Of a stretch of DNA of 64,000 bases, positions 28,073 through 37,466 are shown piece by piece; the first letter of the stretch is position 1, and every line of letters starts with the position of its first letter. A program made the translations under genes and the position numbers. The notes beneath the pieces are model-generated. The model made no database searches. It saw only the letters and a list, made by a program, of their open reading frames with translations, and was not told the DNA's origin. Source of the stretch: Brachybacterium sillae (lineage in GTDB: Bacteria > Actinomycetota > Actinomycetes > Actinomycetales > Dermabacteraceae); NCBI RefSeq assembly GCF_025028335.1, contig NZ_JAFEUW010000001.1:744001-808000 (forward strand). Direction: 5' to 3'.

Positions 28073-29206
28073 TCAGGGTCGCAGCCCCGATCGCGGCAGC
28101 CCGAGGGTCTCGGGCAGACCGAGGGCTAGGTTCAGCGACTGAACGGCGGCACCGGCTGTCCCCTTGACGAGGTTGTCGATGGCGCACAGCACGGTGAGGT
28201 GGCCGCTGCGTCGGTCCACAGCGGCCCCCAGGCGCACGGTGTTGGAGCCGAGCACATCCGCGGTGGACGGCATCCGCCCCTCGGGCAGCACCTGGACGAA
28301 GGGCTCGCTCGCGTAGGCCACGGTGAGCGCCTCGAGGACCTGCGCCGTGGTGACACCGGTGGGAACCTCGGCCGTGCAGACGGCGAGGATCCCGCGGACC
28401 ATCGGCACCAACACCGGGGTGAACGTGAGCAGGGCGCCGTCGATGCCGGTGGCGCGACGCAGGTTCTGCAGGATCTCGGGGATGTGCCGGTGGGTGCCGC
28501 CCACGCCGTAGGGCACGGCGCCGGACGCGCCCTCACTGAGCAGCAGGTTCTGTTTCGGGCTGCGCCCGGCACCGGAGTAGCCGACCGGGAGGACGGCCTG
28601 CAGGGTGCGCGGATCCGCGAGGCCCGCGGCGACCAAGGGAACCAGCGCAAGGGTGACGGCGGTGGCGTTGCAACCGGGTACCGCCAGGCGCCGGGCACCG
28701 GCCAGCAGGTCACGCTGGTGGCCACCGCCCGCGAGAGGCAGCTCCGGCATGGCGTAGGTCCAGGTCCCGGCATGCTCACTGCCGTAGTACTCGCGCCAGT
28801 CCTCCGCACGCTCCAGGCGGTGATCGGCGGCCAGGTCGACGACGATCGCATCATCGCCCGACTCCTCCAGCTGCGCGGCGACCGCCCCGGAGTGGCCATG
28901 GGGCAGGGCCAGCACGACCACGTCGTGACCGCGCAGCGCACCGATGGTGGTGGGCTGCACCTCGAGGTCCTCGTCGGGCACCAGGTGCGGGGCGATCTCC
29001 GAGAGTCGCCGCCCTGCGCTGGAGTTCCCGGTGAGGGTGGTGACGTGCAGGCTCGGATGCTGCAGAAGCAGCCTCAGGGTCTCCCCACCGGCGTAGCCGG
29101 AGGCGCCGACGAGGGCGACGCGCAGCGCGGACGCGGGCTGGGCATCCGGAGAGACGACCGCGGCGGGGGTGGCCACCGCGGTGGTCTGCGCGGGCGTGAC
29201 AGTCAT
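28073..29206 (-). CDS. argC: N-acetyl-gamma-glutamyl-phosphate reductase
   Basis: The protein has 377 residues from the ATG at 29206. The NADP-binding GASGYAGGE is near residue 40 and the catalytic cysteine lies in VPGCNATAV. It reduces acetylglutamyl phosphate to the semialdehyde. I preferred 29206 over the ATG at 29245 because a good -10 (TATAGT) ends 7 bases before it, which means a leaderless mRNA. The 35-residue Ala/Val-rich N-terminal extension is not typical of the family. It is the first gene of argCJBDFRGH. Confidence 0.93.
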   Translation of the reverse strand: MTVTPAQTTAVATPAAVVSPDAQPASALRVALVGASGYAGGETLRLLLQHPSLHVTTLTGNSSAGRRLSEIAPHLVPDEDLEVQPTTIGALRGHDVVVLALPHGHSGAVAAQLEESGDDAIVVDLAADHRLERAEDWREYYGSEHAGTWTYAMPELPLAGGGHQRDLLAGARRLAVPGCNATAVTLALVPLVAAGLADPRTLQAVLPVGYSGAGRSPKQNLLLSEGASGAVPYGVGGTHRHIPEILQNLRRATGIDGALLTFTPVLVPMVRGILAVCTAEVPTGVTTAQVLEALTVAYASEPFVQVLPEGRMPSTADVLGSNTVRLGAAVDRRSGHLTVLCAIDNLVKGTAGAAVQSLNLALGLPETLGLPRSGLRP

Positions 29207-29242
29207 ATGCAGAACTATACACGGCAGCGCATATTGAGTCGG
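29205..29242 (-). promoter_or_regulatory. argC promoter with candidate ArgR operator
   Basis: On the minus strand CCGACT (29237-29242), a 17-base spacer and TATAGT (29214-29219) point to a start at or next to the A of the argC ATG. Plus-strand ATATGC (29205-29210) and GCATAT (29229-29234) form an inverted repeat bracketing the -10, a plausible ARG box arrangement; spacing differs from the best-known ARG boxes. Confidence 0.5.
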
Positions 29243-29307
29243 CATCCGTGTCTGTCGCGCGCGTACGCCCGGGGCCGACGGCCTCGTCCTCCGTCACTGA
29301 CGACCGC

Positions 29308-29337
29308 GGGCCGGCCGCTCCGGGGAGCGACCGGCCC
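29308..29337 (-). terminator. Hairpin terminator after pheT
   Basis: A 14-bp stem (one G-U pair) with a 2-base loop starts 17 bases after the pheT stop. No U run follows, which is common for terminators in high-GC actinobacteria. It separates pheST from the argC promoter. Confidence 0.7.
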
Positions 29338-29353
29338 GCTCCCGTCGGGTCCG

Positions 29354-31963
29354 TCAGGCGCGCAGGTCGCCGCCCACGGCCTGCTTCACACTGGTCACAC
29401 AGCGTTCGCGCGCCGCACCGATCTGGTCGGCGGTGAGGGTTCCCTCCTGGGAGCGCAGCCTCACGGCATAGGCGAGGGACTTCCGCCCCTCCCCCACCTG
29501 CTCGCCGGTGAAGACGTCGAACAGCTGCACGTCCTCCAGCAGATCCCCGATGCCCACGATGATCGCGGCCTCCACGGCCGAGGCCGGGACCGACTGATCC
29601 ACCACGAAGGCGAAGTCCTCCTTGGCCGGCGGGAACGTCGATACCGGCTCCGCAGGGACGATCAGCGGTGCGGAGGCGATGAGGGCGTCCACATCGAGCT
29701 CCAGCACAGCGGCCCGCTGCGGGAGATCGAAGGCCTTCACCACGGCGGGGTGGAGCTCACCGGCGAGCCCCAGCACGGTGCCGTCCTCGCTGCGGATCTC
29801 CGCGGCGCGCCCCGGATGCAGCGGCGCGATCTGCGTCTGGCGCACCTCGATGCGGGTGCCCGCCGCTGCGGCCGCCCGCTGCACGAGATCGAGAGCGTCC
29901 TCCCAGCCCCACTCGCCGAGGTCCCCGCCGCGACCGGCGATCGGGCCGGCGAGCACGGCGGCCAGGCGCCGGGATTCGCGCGGCAGGCCCGCCCGGACGG
30001 CGTCGAGCTCCGCATCGCTGGGACGCTGCGCCGCCGACGGCACCGGAGAGACGCCGGAGACCCGGCCGCCCTGGCCGTCAGCCATCGTGTGCGCCGTGGC
30101 GATCTCGTGGATCGCCACGGTCTCCGCCCCCCGGGAGAAGTTGCGCCGCGCGGTGGGCAGCAGGGTCTGCAGCAGTGCGGTGCGCATCAGCGGCTCATCC
30201 TCGGCCAGCGGATTCACCAGGCGCACCGCTGCGCGGCGGTCGTCCTCGGGCGCATAGCCGAGCTGGTCGAACACCCCTTCGCCGATGAACGGCATGGACG
30301 CGACCTCGGTGCTGCCGGCCTCGACGAGTGCGAGGGACACGGCGCGCCGGCCACGCTGGGCCCGGGTGAGCCCCGTGCCCGCGGGTGCCCTCGGCACGAT
30401 CGACGGGATGGCCGCGTACCCGTTCAGACGTGCGATCTCCTCCACGAGGTCCTCGCGGATGGTGAGGTCGGGACGCCACGTCGGCGGGGTGACGCGCACG
30501 AGTCCCTCCTCGGCGTCCTCCACTGTGCAGCCGATCATCGCCAGGGGCTCCCGCACCTGCTGCTCGGTGTAGGCCAGGCCGATCACGCGCTCCGCATCCG
30601 CCAGGGGGAAGTCGATCGTGTCAGGCGCGGGCACCTCACCCACCACGGTGCGGCGGGCGTCGATCGTGCCGCCACCGAACTGCACGATGAGTTCCGCGGC
30701 ACGCTGCACGGCGTACTCCGGGAGGGCCGGGTCCACCCCGCGCTCGAATCGCTTGGAGGCCTCCGAGTGCAGGCGATGACGGCGGGCGGTGCGCGCCACG
30801 GTGACCGGGTCGAAGGTGGCGGCTTCGAGGACGATGTTCCGCGTGGTGTCGGAGACCTCGGTGGAGGCGCCGCCCATCACACCGGCCATGCCGATCACGC
30901 GGCCGGCCCCGTCCTCCCCGCCGAAGTCGGTGATCAGCAGGTCCTCCGGGTGGAGGGTGCGGGTGGTGCCATCGAGGGTCTCGAGGGTCTCCCCCTGCTG
31001 GGCGCGGCGCACCAGGATGGGGCCCACGAGCTTCTCCGCGTCGTAGGCGTGCAGGGGCTGACCGAGGTCGAGCATCACGTAGTTCGTCACGTCCACGATC
31101 AGACTGATCGGACGCATCCCCGCGAGGGTGAGGCGCTGGCGCATCCACTGCGGGCTCGCGGCCTGCGGGTCCACCCCGTGGATCTCCATCGCCACGAACC
31201 GCGAGCAGCCGGGGGCGCCGTGGATCGGGGCGGGATCGTCGATCTGCACGGGGATGGAACCGCCGTCGGTCGCCTCCATCGGCTGGATCTGCGAGACCGG
31301 ATCCGTGTACGGCTGCCCGGTCGCATGCGAATACTCGCGCGCCACCCCGCGCATCGCGAAGCAATACCCGCGATCCGGGGTCACGTTGATCTCCACGACC
31401 TCGTCGCCCAGCCCGAGCAGCGCGATCGCGTCATCACCGGGCTTCGCGCCCTCGAGGCCGGCACCATGGCCTCGGCCCAGCACGATGATGCCGTCCTCCC
31501 CGGCCGGGTCCGGGCCCAGGCCCAGCTCGTCACCGGAGCAGATCATGCCGTCGGAGAAGTGGCCGTAGGTCTTGCGGCCGGCGATCGGGAAGGGCCCGGG
31601 CAGGACCGTCCCGGGGAGGGAGACGATCACCAGATCCCCCTCCACGAAGTTGTGCGCTCCGCAGATGATGCCGCGGGAGGGCACCTCCTCACCGGGCTGG
31701 GGATCCTTCGGGTCGTCGGCGGCCTCGTTGTGCTCGGGCCCCACATCGACTCGGCACCAGTTGATGGTCTTGCCGTTCTTCTGCGGCTCCTTCACGAGGT
31801 TGAGCACCCGGCCGACCACGAGCGGCCCGGTGACCTGCGCGGGGTGGATGGCCTCCTCCTCGAGGCCGACGGAGACGAGATCCGCGGCGACACCGGCGGC
31901 CGTGTCGGCGCCCTCGCGCAGCTGGACGTGCTCGGCGAGCCAGGTCAGGGGGATGCGGGGCAT
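29354..31963 (-). CDS. pheT: Phenylalanyl-tRNA synthetase beta subunit
   Basis: The protein has 869 residues from the ATG at 31963 (MPRIPLTWL), one base after the pheS stop. Order: tRNA-binding (EMAP-like) domain about 40-160, B3/B4 editing domain, B5, a core with SKRFERGVDPALPEYA, and the C-terminal FDX-ACB anticodon-binding domain (FPPAKEDFAFVVD onward). It forms the alpha2-beta2 enzyme with PheS. An upstream ATG at 32002 would run into pheS and adds no similarity. Confidence 0.95.
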   Translation of the reverse strand: MPRIPLTWLAEHVQLREGADTAAGVAADLVSVGLEEEAIHPAQVTGPLVVGRVLNLVKEPQKNGKTINWCRVDVGPEHNEAADDPKDPQPGEEVPSRGIICGAHNFVEGDLVIVSLPGTVLPGPFPIAGRKTYGHFSDGMICSGDELGLGPDPAGEDGIIVLGRGHGAGLEGAKPGDDAIALLGLGDEVVEINVTPDRGYCFAMRGVAREYSHATGQPYTDPVSQIQPMEATDGGSIPVQIDDPAPIHGAPGCSRFVAMEIHGVDPQAASPQWMRQRLTLAGMRPISLIVDVTNYVMLDLGQPLHAYDAEKLVGPILVRRAQQGETLETLDGTTRTLHPEDLLITDFGGEDGAGRVIGMAGVMGGASTEVSDTTRNIVLEAATFDPVTVARTARRHRLHSEASKRFERGVDPALPEYAVQRAAELIVQFGGGTIDARRTVVGEVPAPDTIDFPLADAERVIGLAYTEQQVREPLAMIGCTVEDAEEGLVRVTPPTWRPDLTIREDLVEEIARLNGYAAIPSIVPRAPAGTGLTRAQRGRRAVSLALVEAGSTEVASMPFIGEGVFDQLGYAPEDDRRAAVRLVNPLAEDEPLMRTALLQTLLPTARRNFSRGAETVAIHEIATAHTMADGQGGRVSGVSPVPSAAQRPSDAELDAVRAGLPRESRRLAAVLAGPIAGRGGDLGEWGWEDALDLVQRAAAAAGTRIEVRQTQIAPLHPGRAAEIRSEDGTVLGLAGELHPAVVKAFDLPQRAAVLELDVDALIASAPLIVPAEPVSTFPPAKEDFAFVVDQSVPASAVEAAIIVGIGDLLEDVQLFDVFTGEQVGEGRKSLAYAVRLRSQEGTLTADQIGAARERCVTSVKQAVGGDLRA

Positions 31964-31964
31964 G

Positions 31965-33110
31965 TCAGATCTCCGTTCCGTAGTGCTGGGAGAAGCGCAC
32001 ATCGCCCTCCACCATGTCCCGCATGTCCTCCACGCCGTTGCGGAGCATGAGGATGCGTTCGATGCCGAGGCCGAAGGCGAAGCCCTGGTACTCGGTGGGG
32101 TCGATCCCGGCGGAGCGCAGAACTGCCGGGTTCACCATGCCGCAGCCACCCATCTCGATCCATCCGGTGCCACCGCACACGCGGCACCCCGGATCGGCAT
32201 CGTGGTCAAGGCCCAGTCGGGCGTCGCAGTGGAAGCACCGGAAGTCCATCTCGGCGCTGGGCTCGGTGAAGGGGAAGTAGTTCGGTCGCAGGCGCGTGAT
32301 CGGCGCGCCGCCGAACAGGGCCGCCGCGAAGGACTCCAGGGTGCCCACCAGGTGTGCCATCGTCAGGCCCTTGTCGATCGCCAGGCCTTCCACCTGCGTG
32401 AACACCGGCGAGTGCGTCGCGTCGATCTCATCGGTGCGGAACACACGGCCAGGACAGGCGATGTACAGCGGGACTCCGCGCTCCAGCAGCGACCGCACCT
32501 GCACCGGGGAGGTGTGGGTGCGCAGGATCTGGCCGGAGCTCGTCCCGCGCGCCCCGCCGGAGGCCCCGTCAGCCCCCTCGGGAGCGGCGATGTAGAAGGT
32601 GTCCTGCATCTGCCGGGCCGGATGATCGGCATCGAAGTTCAGCGCATCGAAGTTGAACCACTCGGCCTCGATCTCGGGCCCCTCCGCGATCTCCCAGCCC
32701 ATGCCGACGAAGACATCGACGATGCGGTCCTCGAGGGTCTTCAACGGATGCTTCGCACCGCGCTTGCGCCGCGGGCGGACCGCGGTGACGTCCACGGTCT
32801 CCTCGGCCAGCTTCGCCTCCTCCTCCGCGGCGGCGAGCTCCTCCTGCCGCGCGGAGATCGCCTGGAACACGCGGCCCTTCGCCTGCCCGACGAGTTTCCC
32901 GGCGTCCGCCCGCTGGTCCTTCGGCAGGGACTTGATCGCGGCGTTCGCGGTGGCGATCACGGAGGCATCACCGGTGTGGGCGATGCGCACCTGCTTCAGC
33001 TCAGCGGAAGTGGTGGCGCCGGCGATGGCCGCGAGGGCCTCGTCGACGGCGGCCGTCATGGTCGCCTCGGTGATCTCCGGGGCAGGGGGATTCTCGGACA
33101 CGGGGTTCAC
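31965..33110 (-). CDS. pheS: Phenylalanyl-tRNA synthetase alpha subunit
   Basis: The protein has 381 residues. An N-terminal coiled-coil (about 1-110) is followed by the class II catalytic core: motif 2 is GRVFRTDEIDATHSPVF and motif 3 GLGIERILMLRNGV. The two CxxC pairs in FHCDARLGL ... CRVCGGTGW are common in this subunit. Compared with the usual infC-rpmI-rplT-pheST order, pheST is here split from the ribosomal genes by mscR, an MBL gene and a CopD-CtaG gene. Confidence 0.95.
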   Translation of the reverse strand: MNPVSENPPAPEITEATMTAAVDEALAAIAGATTSAELKQVRIAHTGDASVIATANAAIKSLPKDQRADAGKLVGQAKGRVFQAISARQEELAAAEEEAKLAEETVDVTAVRPRRKRGAKHPLKTLEDRIVDVFVGMGWEIAEGPEIEAEWFNFDALNFDADHPARQMQDTFYIAAPEGADGASGGARGTSSGQILRTHTSPVQVRSLLERGVPLYIACPGRVFRTDEIDATHSPVFTQVEGLAIDKGLTMAHLVGTLESFAAALFGGAPITRLRPNYFPFTEPSAEMDFRCFHCDARLGLDHDADPGCRVCGGTGWIEMGGCGMVNPAVLRSAGIDPTEYQGFAFGLGIERILMLRNGVEDMRDMVEGDVRFSQHYGTEI

Positions 33111-33485
33111 TTTCGTCCGGCGGGCAGGGGCGCGTCCGGCGCGGGGCGCGCGGACGGCGCCACCATTCTAGGAGTGGGGCAGACGCGCCGCCGGGGCGGT
33201 CCGTGGGCCGGAGCGGGAACCCCGCTCGGGAGCAGGTCACCGCATGGGGACTCCTCCCCATCGACCGTGGTCCCGGATCTCTCGTCACACCTGGAGGGAT
33301 GTCACCCCGGAGCACCCCACGGAGCGGACTCCCGGACGGCTGCTGCCCTCCACACTCTGACGCGGCTTCGGCGCGACTGCGCTGGCGCCGCCGCTCGGAC
33401 CCCGCGCAGGTCGGCCCCCTAGAGTGGGCGCCGTCCCGACGTCGAGCGCTGCCCTGTCCCCCGCAGCGCAGTGAGGAGGCCGTCC
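33111..33485 (+). other. Intergenic region between divergent pheS and mscR
   Basis: About 375 bases. On the minus strand TAGAAT (33165-33170) is a likely -10 for pheS, about 55 bases before its ATG, without a clear -35. On the plus strand TAGAGT (33420-33425) is a possible -10 for mscR. I looked for a T-box or attenuator before pheS and see none. No small ORF with a good ribosome-binding site. Confidence 0.5.
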
Positions 33486-34604
33486 GTGTCCTGGACCGTG
33501 AAGGGTGTCATCGCCCGTGCCGAGAAGCAGCCCGTCGAGGTCGTCGACGTGGTCGTGCCCGACCCGGGCCCGCACGATGTGATCGTCGACGTGCAGGCCT
33601 GCGGCGTCTGCCACACCGACCTCGCCTACCGTGACGGTGGCATCACGCAGGACTACCCCTTCCTGCTGGGCCATGAGGCCGCGGGCCGGGTGGCGGTCGT
33701 CGGTGACGAGGTCACCCACGTCGAGGTCGGCGACTTCGTGGTGCTGAACTGGCGGGCCGTGTGCGGCCAGTGCCGGGCCTGCCGCAAGGGCTGCCCCGAG
33801 TACTGCTTCGACACGCACAACGCCTCCCGCCGCATGACCCTCGCCGACGGGACCGAACTCGAGGCGGCCCTCGGCATCGGCGCCTTCGTGGAGCGGACCA
33901 TCGTCCACGAGGGTCAGTGCACACGGGTGAACGACCAGGCCGATCCGAAGGTCGCCGGGTTGCTCGGCTGTGGCGTGATGGCCGGGCTGGGTGCCGCGAT
34001 CAACACCGCCCAGGTGCAGCGCGGGGAGTCCGTGGCGGTGATCGGGCTCGGCGGCGTGGGCTGCGCCGCCATCGCCGGGGCGAAGCTCGCCGGAGCCACC
34101 ACCATCATCGGTCTGGACCTCGAGGAGGCGAAGCTGCAGGCCGCCGAGGACCTCGGTGCCACCCACACCCTGTCCACAAAGGGCCTGGAGCGCGACGAGA
34201 TCGTCGCGAAGGTGCAGGAGCTCACGGACGGTTTCGGTGCGGACGTCGTCATCGACGCCGTGGGCCTGCCCGCCACCTATGAGACCGCCTTCGCGGCCCG
34301 CGACCTCGCCGGGCGCGTGGTGCTCGTCGGCGTTCCGCATCCCGACGCGGAGCTGACGCTGCCGTTCCTGGAGGTCTTCTCCCGCGGCGGCGCCCTGAAG
34401 TCCTCCTGGTACGGCGACTGCCTGCCCGAGAGGGACTTCCCGTACCTGACCGATCTGTTCCTGCAGGGCCGGCTGCCGCTGGAGCGTTTCGTCACCGGCA
34501 CCACCGACCTCGACGGCGTGGAGGCCGCCCTGAACGGCATGCACGACGGCTCCGTGCTGCGGACCGTCGTCACCATCGACACCCCTCAGGAGGTGCAGGC
34601 ATGA
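33486..34604 (+). CDS. mscR: S-(hydroxymethyl)mycothiol dehydrogenase (mycothiol-dependent formaldehyde dehydrogenase)
   Basis: The protein has 372 residues from the GTG at 33486, which has GAGGAGG at suitable spacing; the GTG at 33471 would overlap that site. A zinc alcohol dehydrogenase: catalytic zinc ligands C42 (GVCHTD) and H63-E64 (GHEAAG), structural zinc loop [18 protein letters not shown]-binding GLGGVG. The length, the HNASRRM insertion region and an adjacent MBL gene match actinobacterial MscR, which oxidises the mycothiol-formaldehyde adduct to S-formylmycothiol. Confidence 0.88.
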   Translation: MSWTVKGVIARAEKQPVEVVDVVVPDPGPHDVIVDVQACGVCHTDLAYRDGGITQDYPFLLGHEAAGRVAVVGDEVTHVEVGDFVVLNWRAVCGQCRACRKGCPEYCFDTHNASRRMTLADGTELEAALGIGAFVERTIVHEGQCTRVNDQADPKVAGLLGCGVMAGLGAAINTAQVQRGESVAVIGLGGVGCAAIAGAKLAGATTIIGLDLEEAKLQAAEDLGATHTLSTKGLERDEIVAKVQELTDGFGADVVIDAVGLPATYETAFAARDLAGRVVLVGVPHPDAELTLPFLEVFSRGGALKSSWYGDCLPERDFPYLTDLFLQGRLPLERFVTGTTDLDGVEAALNGMHDGSVLRTVVTIDTPQEVQA

Positions 34605-35221
34605 CCGCCCGCTTCGACCACACGACGACCACCGGCACCTTCACCCTCGACGGGGAGACCCATGAGGTCGAGAACAACGTGTGGGTGCTCGGTGATGACG
34701 AGCAGTGCGTGGTGTTCGACGCCCCGCACGACGTGGCGGCCGTGACCGATCTGGTCGGGGACCGCGAATGCGTCGGCATCCTGCTCACCCATGCCCACGA
34801 TGACCATGTGCGTCTCGCCCCGGAGCTCGCTGAACAGCTGGACGCCCCGCTGCTGCTGAACCCGGAGGATCGGGAGGTGTGGCAGCTGACCCACGGGGAT
34901 CTCCCCTGGGATGACGACGTCACCGACGGGGACGTGTTCACCGTCGCGGGCGTGGAGATCGAGGCCATCGCGACACCGGGCCACACCCCCGGCTCGGTCT
35001 GCTACCTGGTGCGGGACCTCGGGGTGCTGATCTCCGGGGACACCCTGTTCGAGGGCGGCCCTGGGGCCACCGGCCGCTCGTTCTCCTCCCGTGAGACGAT
35101 CGAGGACTCGATCCGGGAGCGCCTGTTCACGCTCCCGGCCGAGACCGTCGTCCACACCGGACACGGGCCCGACACCACGATGGGGGCGGAGAGGGACCGC
35201 GCCATCGGCGACTGGCTCTGA
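34601..35221 (+). CDS. MBL-fold hydrolase, probable partner of MscR
   Basis: The protein has 206 residues. The metal motif THAHDDH is near residue 66, with downstream metal ligands in [14 protein letters not shown] and HTGHGP, as in glyoxalase II-type enzymes. The start overlaps the mscR stop (ATGA). The same pair occurs in mycobacteria. Hydrolysis of S-formylmycothiol to formate and mycothiol is the natural guess, but this is inference from context. Confidence 0.85.
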   Translation: MTARFDHTTTTGTFTLDGETHEVENNVWVLGDDEQCVVFDAPHDVAAVTDLVGDRECVGILLTHAHDDHVRLAPELAEQLDAPLLLNPEDREVWQLTHGDLPWDDDVTDGDVFTVAGVEIEAIATPGHTPGSVCYLVRDLGVLISGDTLFEGGPGATGRSFSSRETIEDSIRERLFTLPAETVVHTGHGPDTTMGAERDRAIGDWL

Positions 35222-35297
35222 GGGCCTGCCGCCGCGCCTCCGGCGCCCCACGTCGGACGGCCCGGAGGTGACGGCCTGGGTCTGAGAGACCGCATCC

Positions 35298-35336
35298 GAT
35301 GACCGGCTCCGAGCACTGCGCTCGGAGCCGGTCATC
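35298..35336. terminator. Bidirectional hairpin between convergent genes
   Basis: A 17-bp perfect stem (arms 35298-35314 and 35320-35336, loop ACTGC) lies between the MBL gene (plus) and the CopD-CtaG gene (minus). It can serve both strands. Confidence 0.8.
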
Positions 35337-35346
35337 CATCGGTCTC

Positions 35347-35392
35347 CTGTCGCGACTACCTGTCCTGATCTGTCGCGACTACCTGTCCTGAT
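35347..35392. repeat. Tandem 23-bp duplication at the end of the CopD-CtaG gene
   Basis: Bases 35347-35369 and 35370-35392 are identical head-to-tail copies. The inner copy contains the TAG stop of the CopD-CtaG gene (35379-35381) and its last codons; the outer copy lies after the stop. The unit is not a multiple of three, so it leaves the protein end unchanged. Confidence 0.9.
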
Positions 35393-37466
35393 CGCGCAGA
35401 CCGGCGAGGTACCGGTTGTAGGCCTCCAGTTCGGCCTCGCCGTCGCGGTCGGCCTTGCGATCCCACTGCTTCGCGCGCCGCTCGTCGCTGGAGGTCCACA
35501 TCCACGCCAGCACGATCGCGTACACCAGGGTGGGCACCTCGGAGACGCCCCACATGATGGAGCCGCCGCGTTCCTGGATCAGCGCCAGCTGCTCCGAGGT
35601 GTACATCCCCAGGGACCGGTACCAGTCCTCCGCGAGCAGGAACACGGCGGAGACCACCGCCACCCCGAAGAAGGCGTGGAAGGACAGCGTCACCAGCAGC
35701 GTCACCAGCTTCATGACGGGGTTGATCTCCCGCGGGGACGGGTCGAGGCCGATGAGCACCCAGGCGAAGAGGTAGCCGACCAGCAGGAAGTGCACCACCA
35801 TCAGCACATGCCCCAGGTGGGCCGCCAGAGACAGTTCGAACAGCGGCGTGAAGTAGAACGCCACCAGGGATCCGGCGAAGAACAGTCCCGCCATCGGCGG
35901 GGTCGACACCACGCGCGCATACCCGGAGTGCATCCCGGCGAGCACCCATTCGCGCAGCCCCCGGGAGCCGTCGCGGCGCGGGGCGACGGCGCGGGTGAGA
36001 AGCGTGACGGGGGCACCGCGCACCCACAGCGGCGGCACGATCATCATCAACGCCATGTGCTGCACCATGTGGGCATCGAAGCGGGTGTGCCCGTACGCAG
36101 CCGGTCCCCCGCTGGTGACCCACACCAGCGCCAGACACCCGAGCAGCCACACCACCACACGTACCGCGGGCCAGGAGTCGCCGCGTCGCCGCAACCGCAC
36201 CACACCTGCCACATACGCCGCGGCCATGCCGAGGGCGATCAGCAACGCGACCGCGTCCAGATGCCACTGGGTGAACAGCGCCGCGAGGCTGAACGGCGCG
36301 GACGGCGGGGCGAAGCCGACCAGCGCCATGACACGCAGGTCTCCGACGGCAGGGACGGTCTGCGGCACCGGCGGGGCCGTGCGCGCCAGCACGATCGACA
36401 GCCCGATCACCACCGCCATCAGGGCGCCCTCGGTGAGGGCCAGGTGGCGGAACCTCAGGGCATCCCCCAGGCGCCGACGCTGCAGGGCACCGAGTACGGC
36501 CAGCGCCACCAGCAGCAGGGTCTTGGCGAGCACCAGCAGCCCGTACGGGGTGGTGACCAGTTGCGCGGGCGCGTCGATCCGCAGCACCGCACTGATCAGA
36601 CCGCCCAGGGCGATCACCACCACGGAGAACAGCGCCCACGGGGAGAACCGCCGCACCACCACGGCGAGATCGTCGGAGGAGAGCAGGGGCCGGGCGGAGA
36701 GGATCGCCAGCAGACCACCGCACCAGGTGACGACACCGAGCAGGTGCAGGGCCAGGCCGTTGACGGCGTTGATGTGCTCGAGGCTGGAGCCGGCATGCCC
36801 GGCGAGACCGAGGCTGAGGGTGCCGAGCACCCCGAACACCAGACCCCAGCAGGCGGCCACGGTGCCGCGGGCGGTCAGCAGGAACAGGGCGGCCAGGGCC
36901 GCGAGCACCACCACGCCGAGGCGGATACGACCGAGGTCGGTGTCGAGGGCGACCTCCCAGGGACCGCCCCCGGGGACGGTGGGGGCGGCGGGTCCACCGG
37001 TCGGTCCGCCGAGGGTGAGGGCGGTGCCGAGGGCCTCGAGACCCCCGAGCGGGATCAGGGTGAGCGAGGCCAGCGCCCACAGCAGCGCCCCGCTCCCCGC
37101 GAGCCGGGCCAGCGGCCGGGCGGCGCCGACGAAGCGGGTGCTGGTGCGGTCGGAGGCGTGATGCTCCCGCAGTCGGCCTCCGGGCCCAGGAAGCAGCAGG
37201 ACGACGGTGCCGGCGGCCCCCACGGCCAGCAGCATCCCGAGGTGGTGGGCCGCACGGATCACCGGCGTTCCCCAGGTGACCAGGGCCGGCGCCGGCACCA
37301 GGGCCGTGGCCGGGGCGGCGGAGAGGGTGGCGGCCAGGGCGACCAGGGCGACGACGACGATCAGCGCTCCCGCGAGCAGCGGCAGGAGAAGCAGCCGCGG
37401 TCCCCCGCGGCCCGGCGGGGCCGCAGGGGCGTCCGGCGTGGCGGGGGGCGGGGTGGTGACGGTCAT
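35379..37466 (-). CDS. CopD-CtaG fusion membrane protein (cytochrome c oxidase assembly)
   Basis: The protein has 695 residues with about 15-16 membrane segments. The N-terminal half (to about 370) matches the CopD copper-resistance family; the C-terminal half (about 400-650) is a Caa3/CtaG domain with HMVQHMALMMIVPPLWV and the His-rich helices typical of it. The last 40 residues are charged and cytoplasmic. CtaG proteins help deliver copper to cytochrome oxidase; the fusion with CopD is common in actinobacteria. The start overlaps the rRNA methyltransferase stop by 4 bases. Confidence 0.88.
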   Translation of the reverse strand: MTVTTPPPATPDAPAAPPGRGGPRLLLLPLLAGALIVVVALVALAATLSAAPATALVPAPALVTWGTPVIRAAHHLGMLLAVGAAGTVVLLLPGPGGRLREHHASDRTSTRFVGAARPLARLAGSGALLWALASLTLIPLGGLEALGTALTLGGPTGGPAAPTVPGGGPWEVALDTDLGRIRLGVVVLAALAALFLLTARGTVAACWGLVFGVLGTLSLGLAGHAGSSLEHINAVNGLALHLLGVVTWCGGLLAILSARPLLSSDDLAVVVRRFSPWALFSVVVIALGGLISAVLRIDAPAQLVTTPYGLLVLAKTLLLVALAVLGALQRRRLGDALRFRHLALTEGALMAVVIGLSIVLARTAPPVPQTVPAVGDLRVMALVGFAPPSAPFSLAALFTQWHLDAVALLIALGMAAAYVAGVVRLRRRGDSWPAVRVVVWLLGCLALVWVTSGGPAAYGHTRFDAHMVQHMALMMIVPPLWVRGAPVTLLTRAVAPRRDGSRGLREWVLAGMHSGYARVVSTPPMAGLFFAGSLVAFYFTPLFELSLAAHLGHVLMVVHFLLVGYLFAWVLIGLDPSPREINPVMKLVTLLVTLSFHAFFGVAVVSAVFLLAEDWYRSLGMYTSEQLALIQERGGSIMWGVSEVPTLVYAIVLAWMWTSSDERRAKQWDRKADRDGEAELEAYNRYLAGLRDQDR

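Noticed and set aside
28199-32050. 1,283-codon plus-strand frame opposite argC and pheT
   Set aside because: Same reason: the opposite strand carries complete ArgC and PheT, and this frame spans their boundary without any recognisable fold.
33111-33485. T-box or Phe leader peptide before pheS
   Set aside because: No T-box sequence, no Phe-rich short ORF and no antiterminator pair could be found.
35222-35378. Signs of recent transfer of mscR and its MBL partner into the infC-pheST region
   Set aside because: The order is unusual, but composition matches the surroundings and no integrase, direct repeats or tRNA flank it; rearrangement within the lineage is enough.
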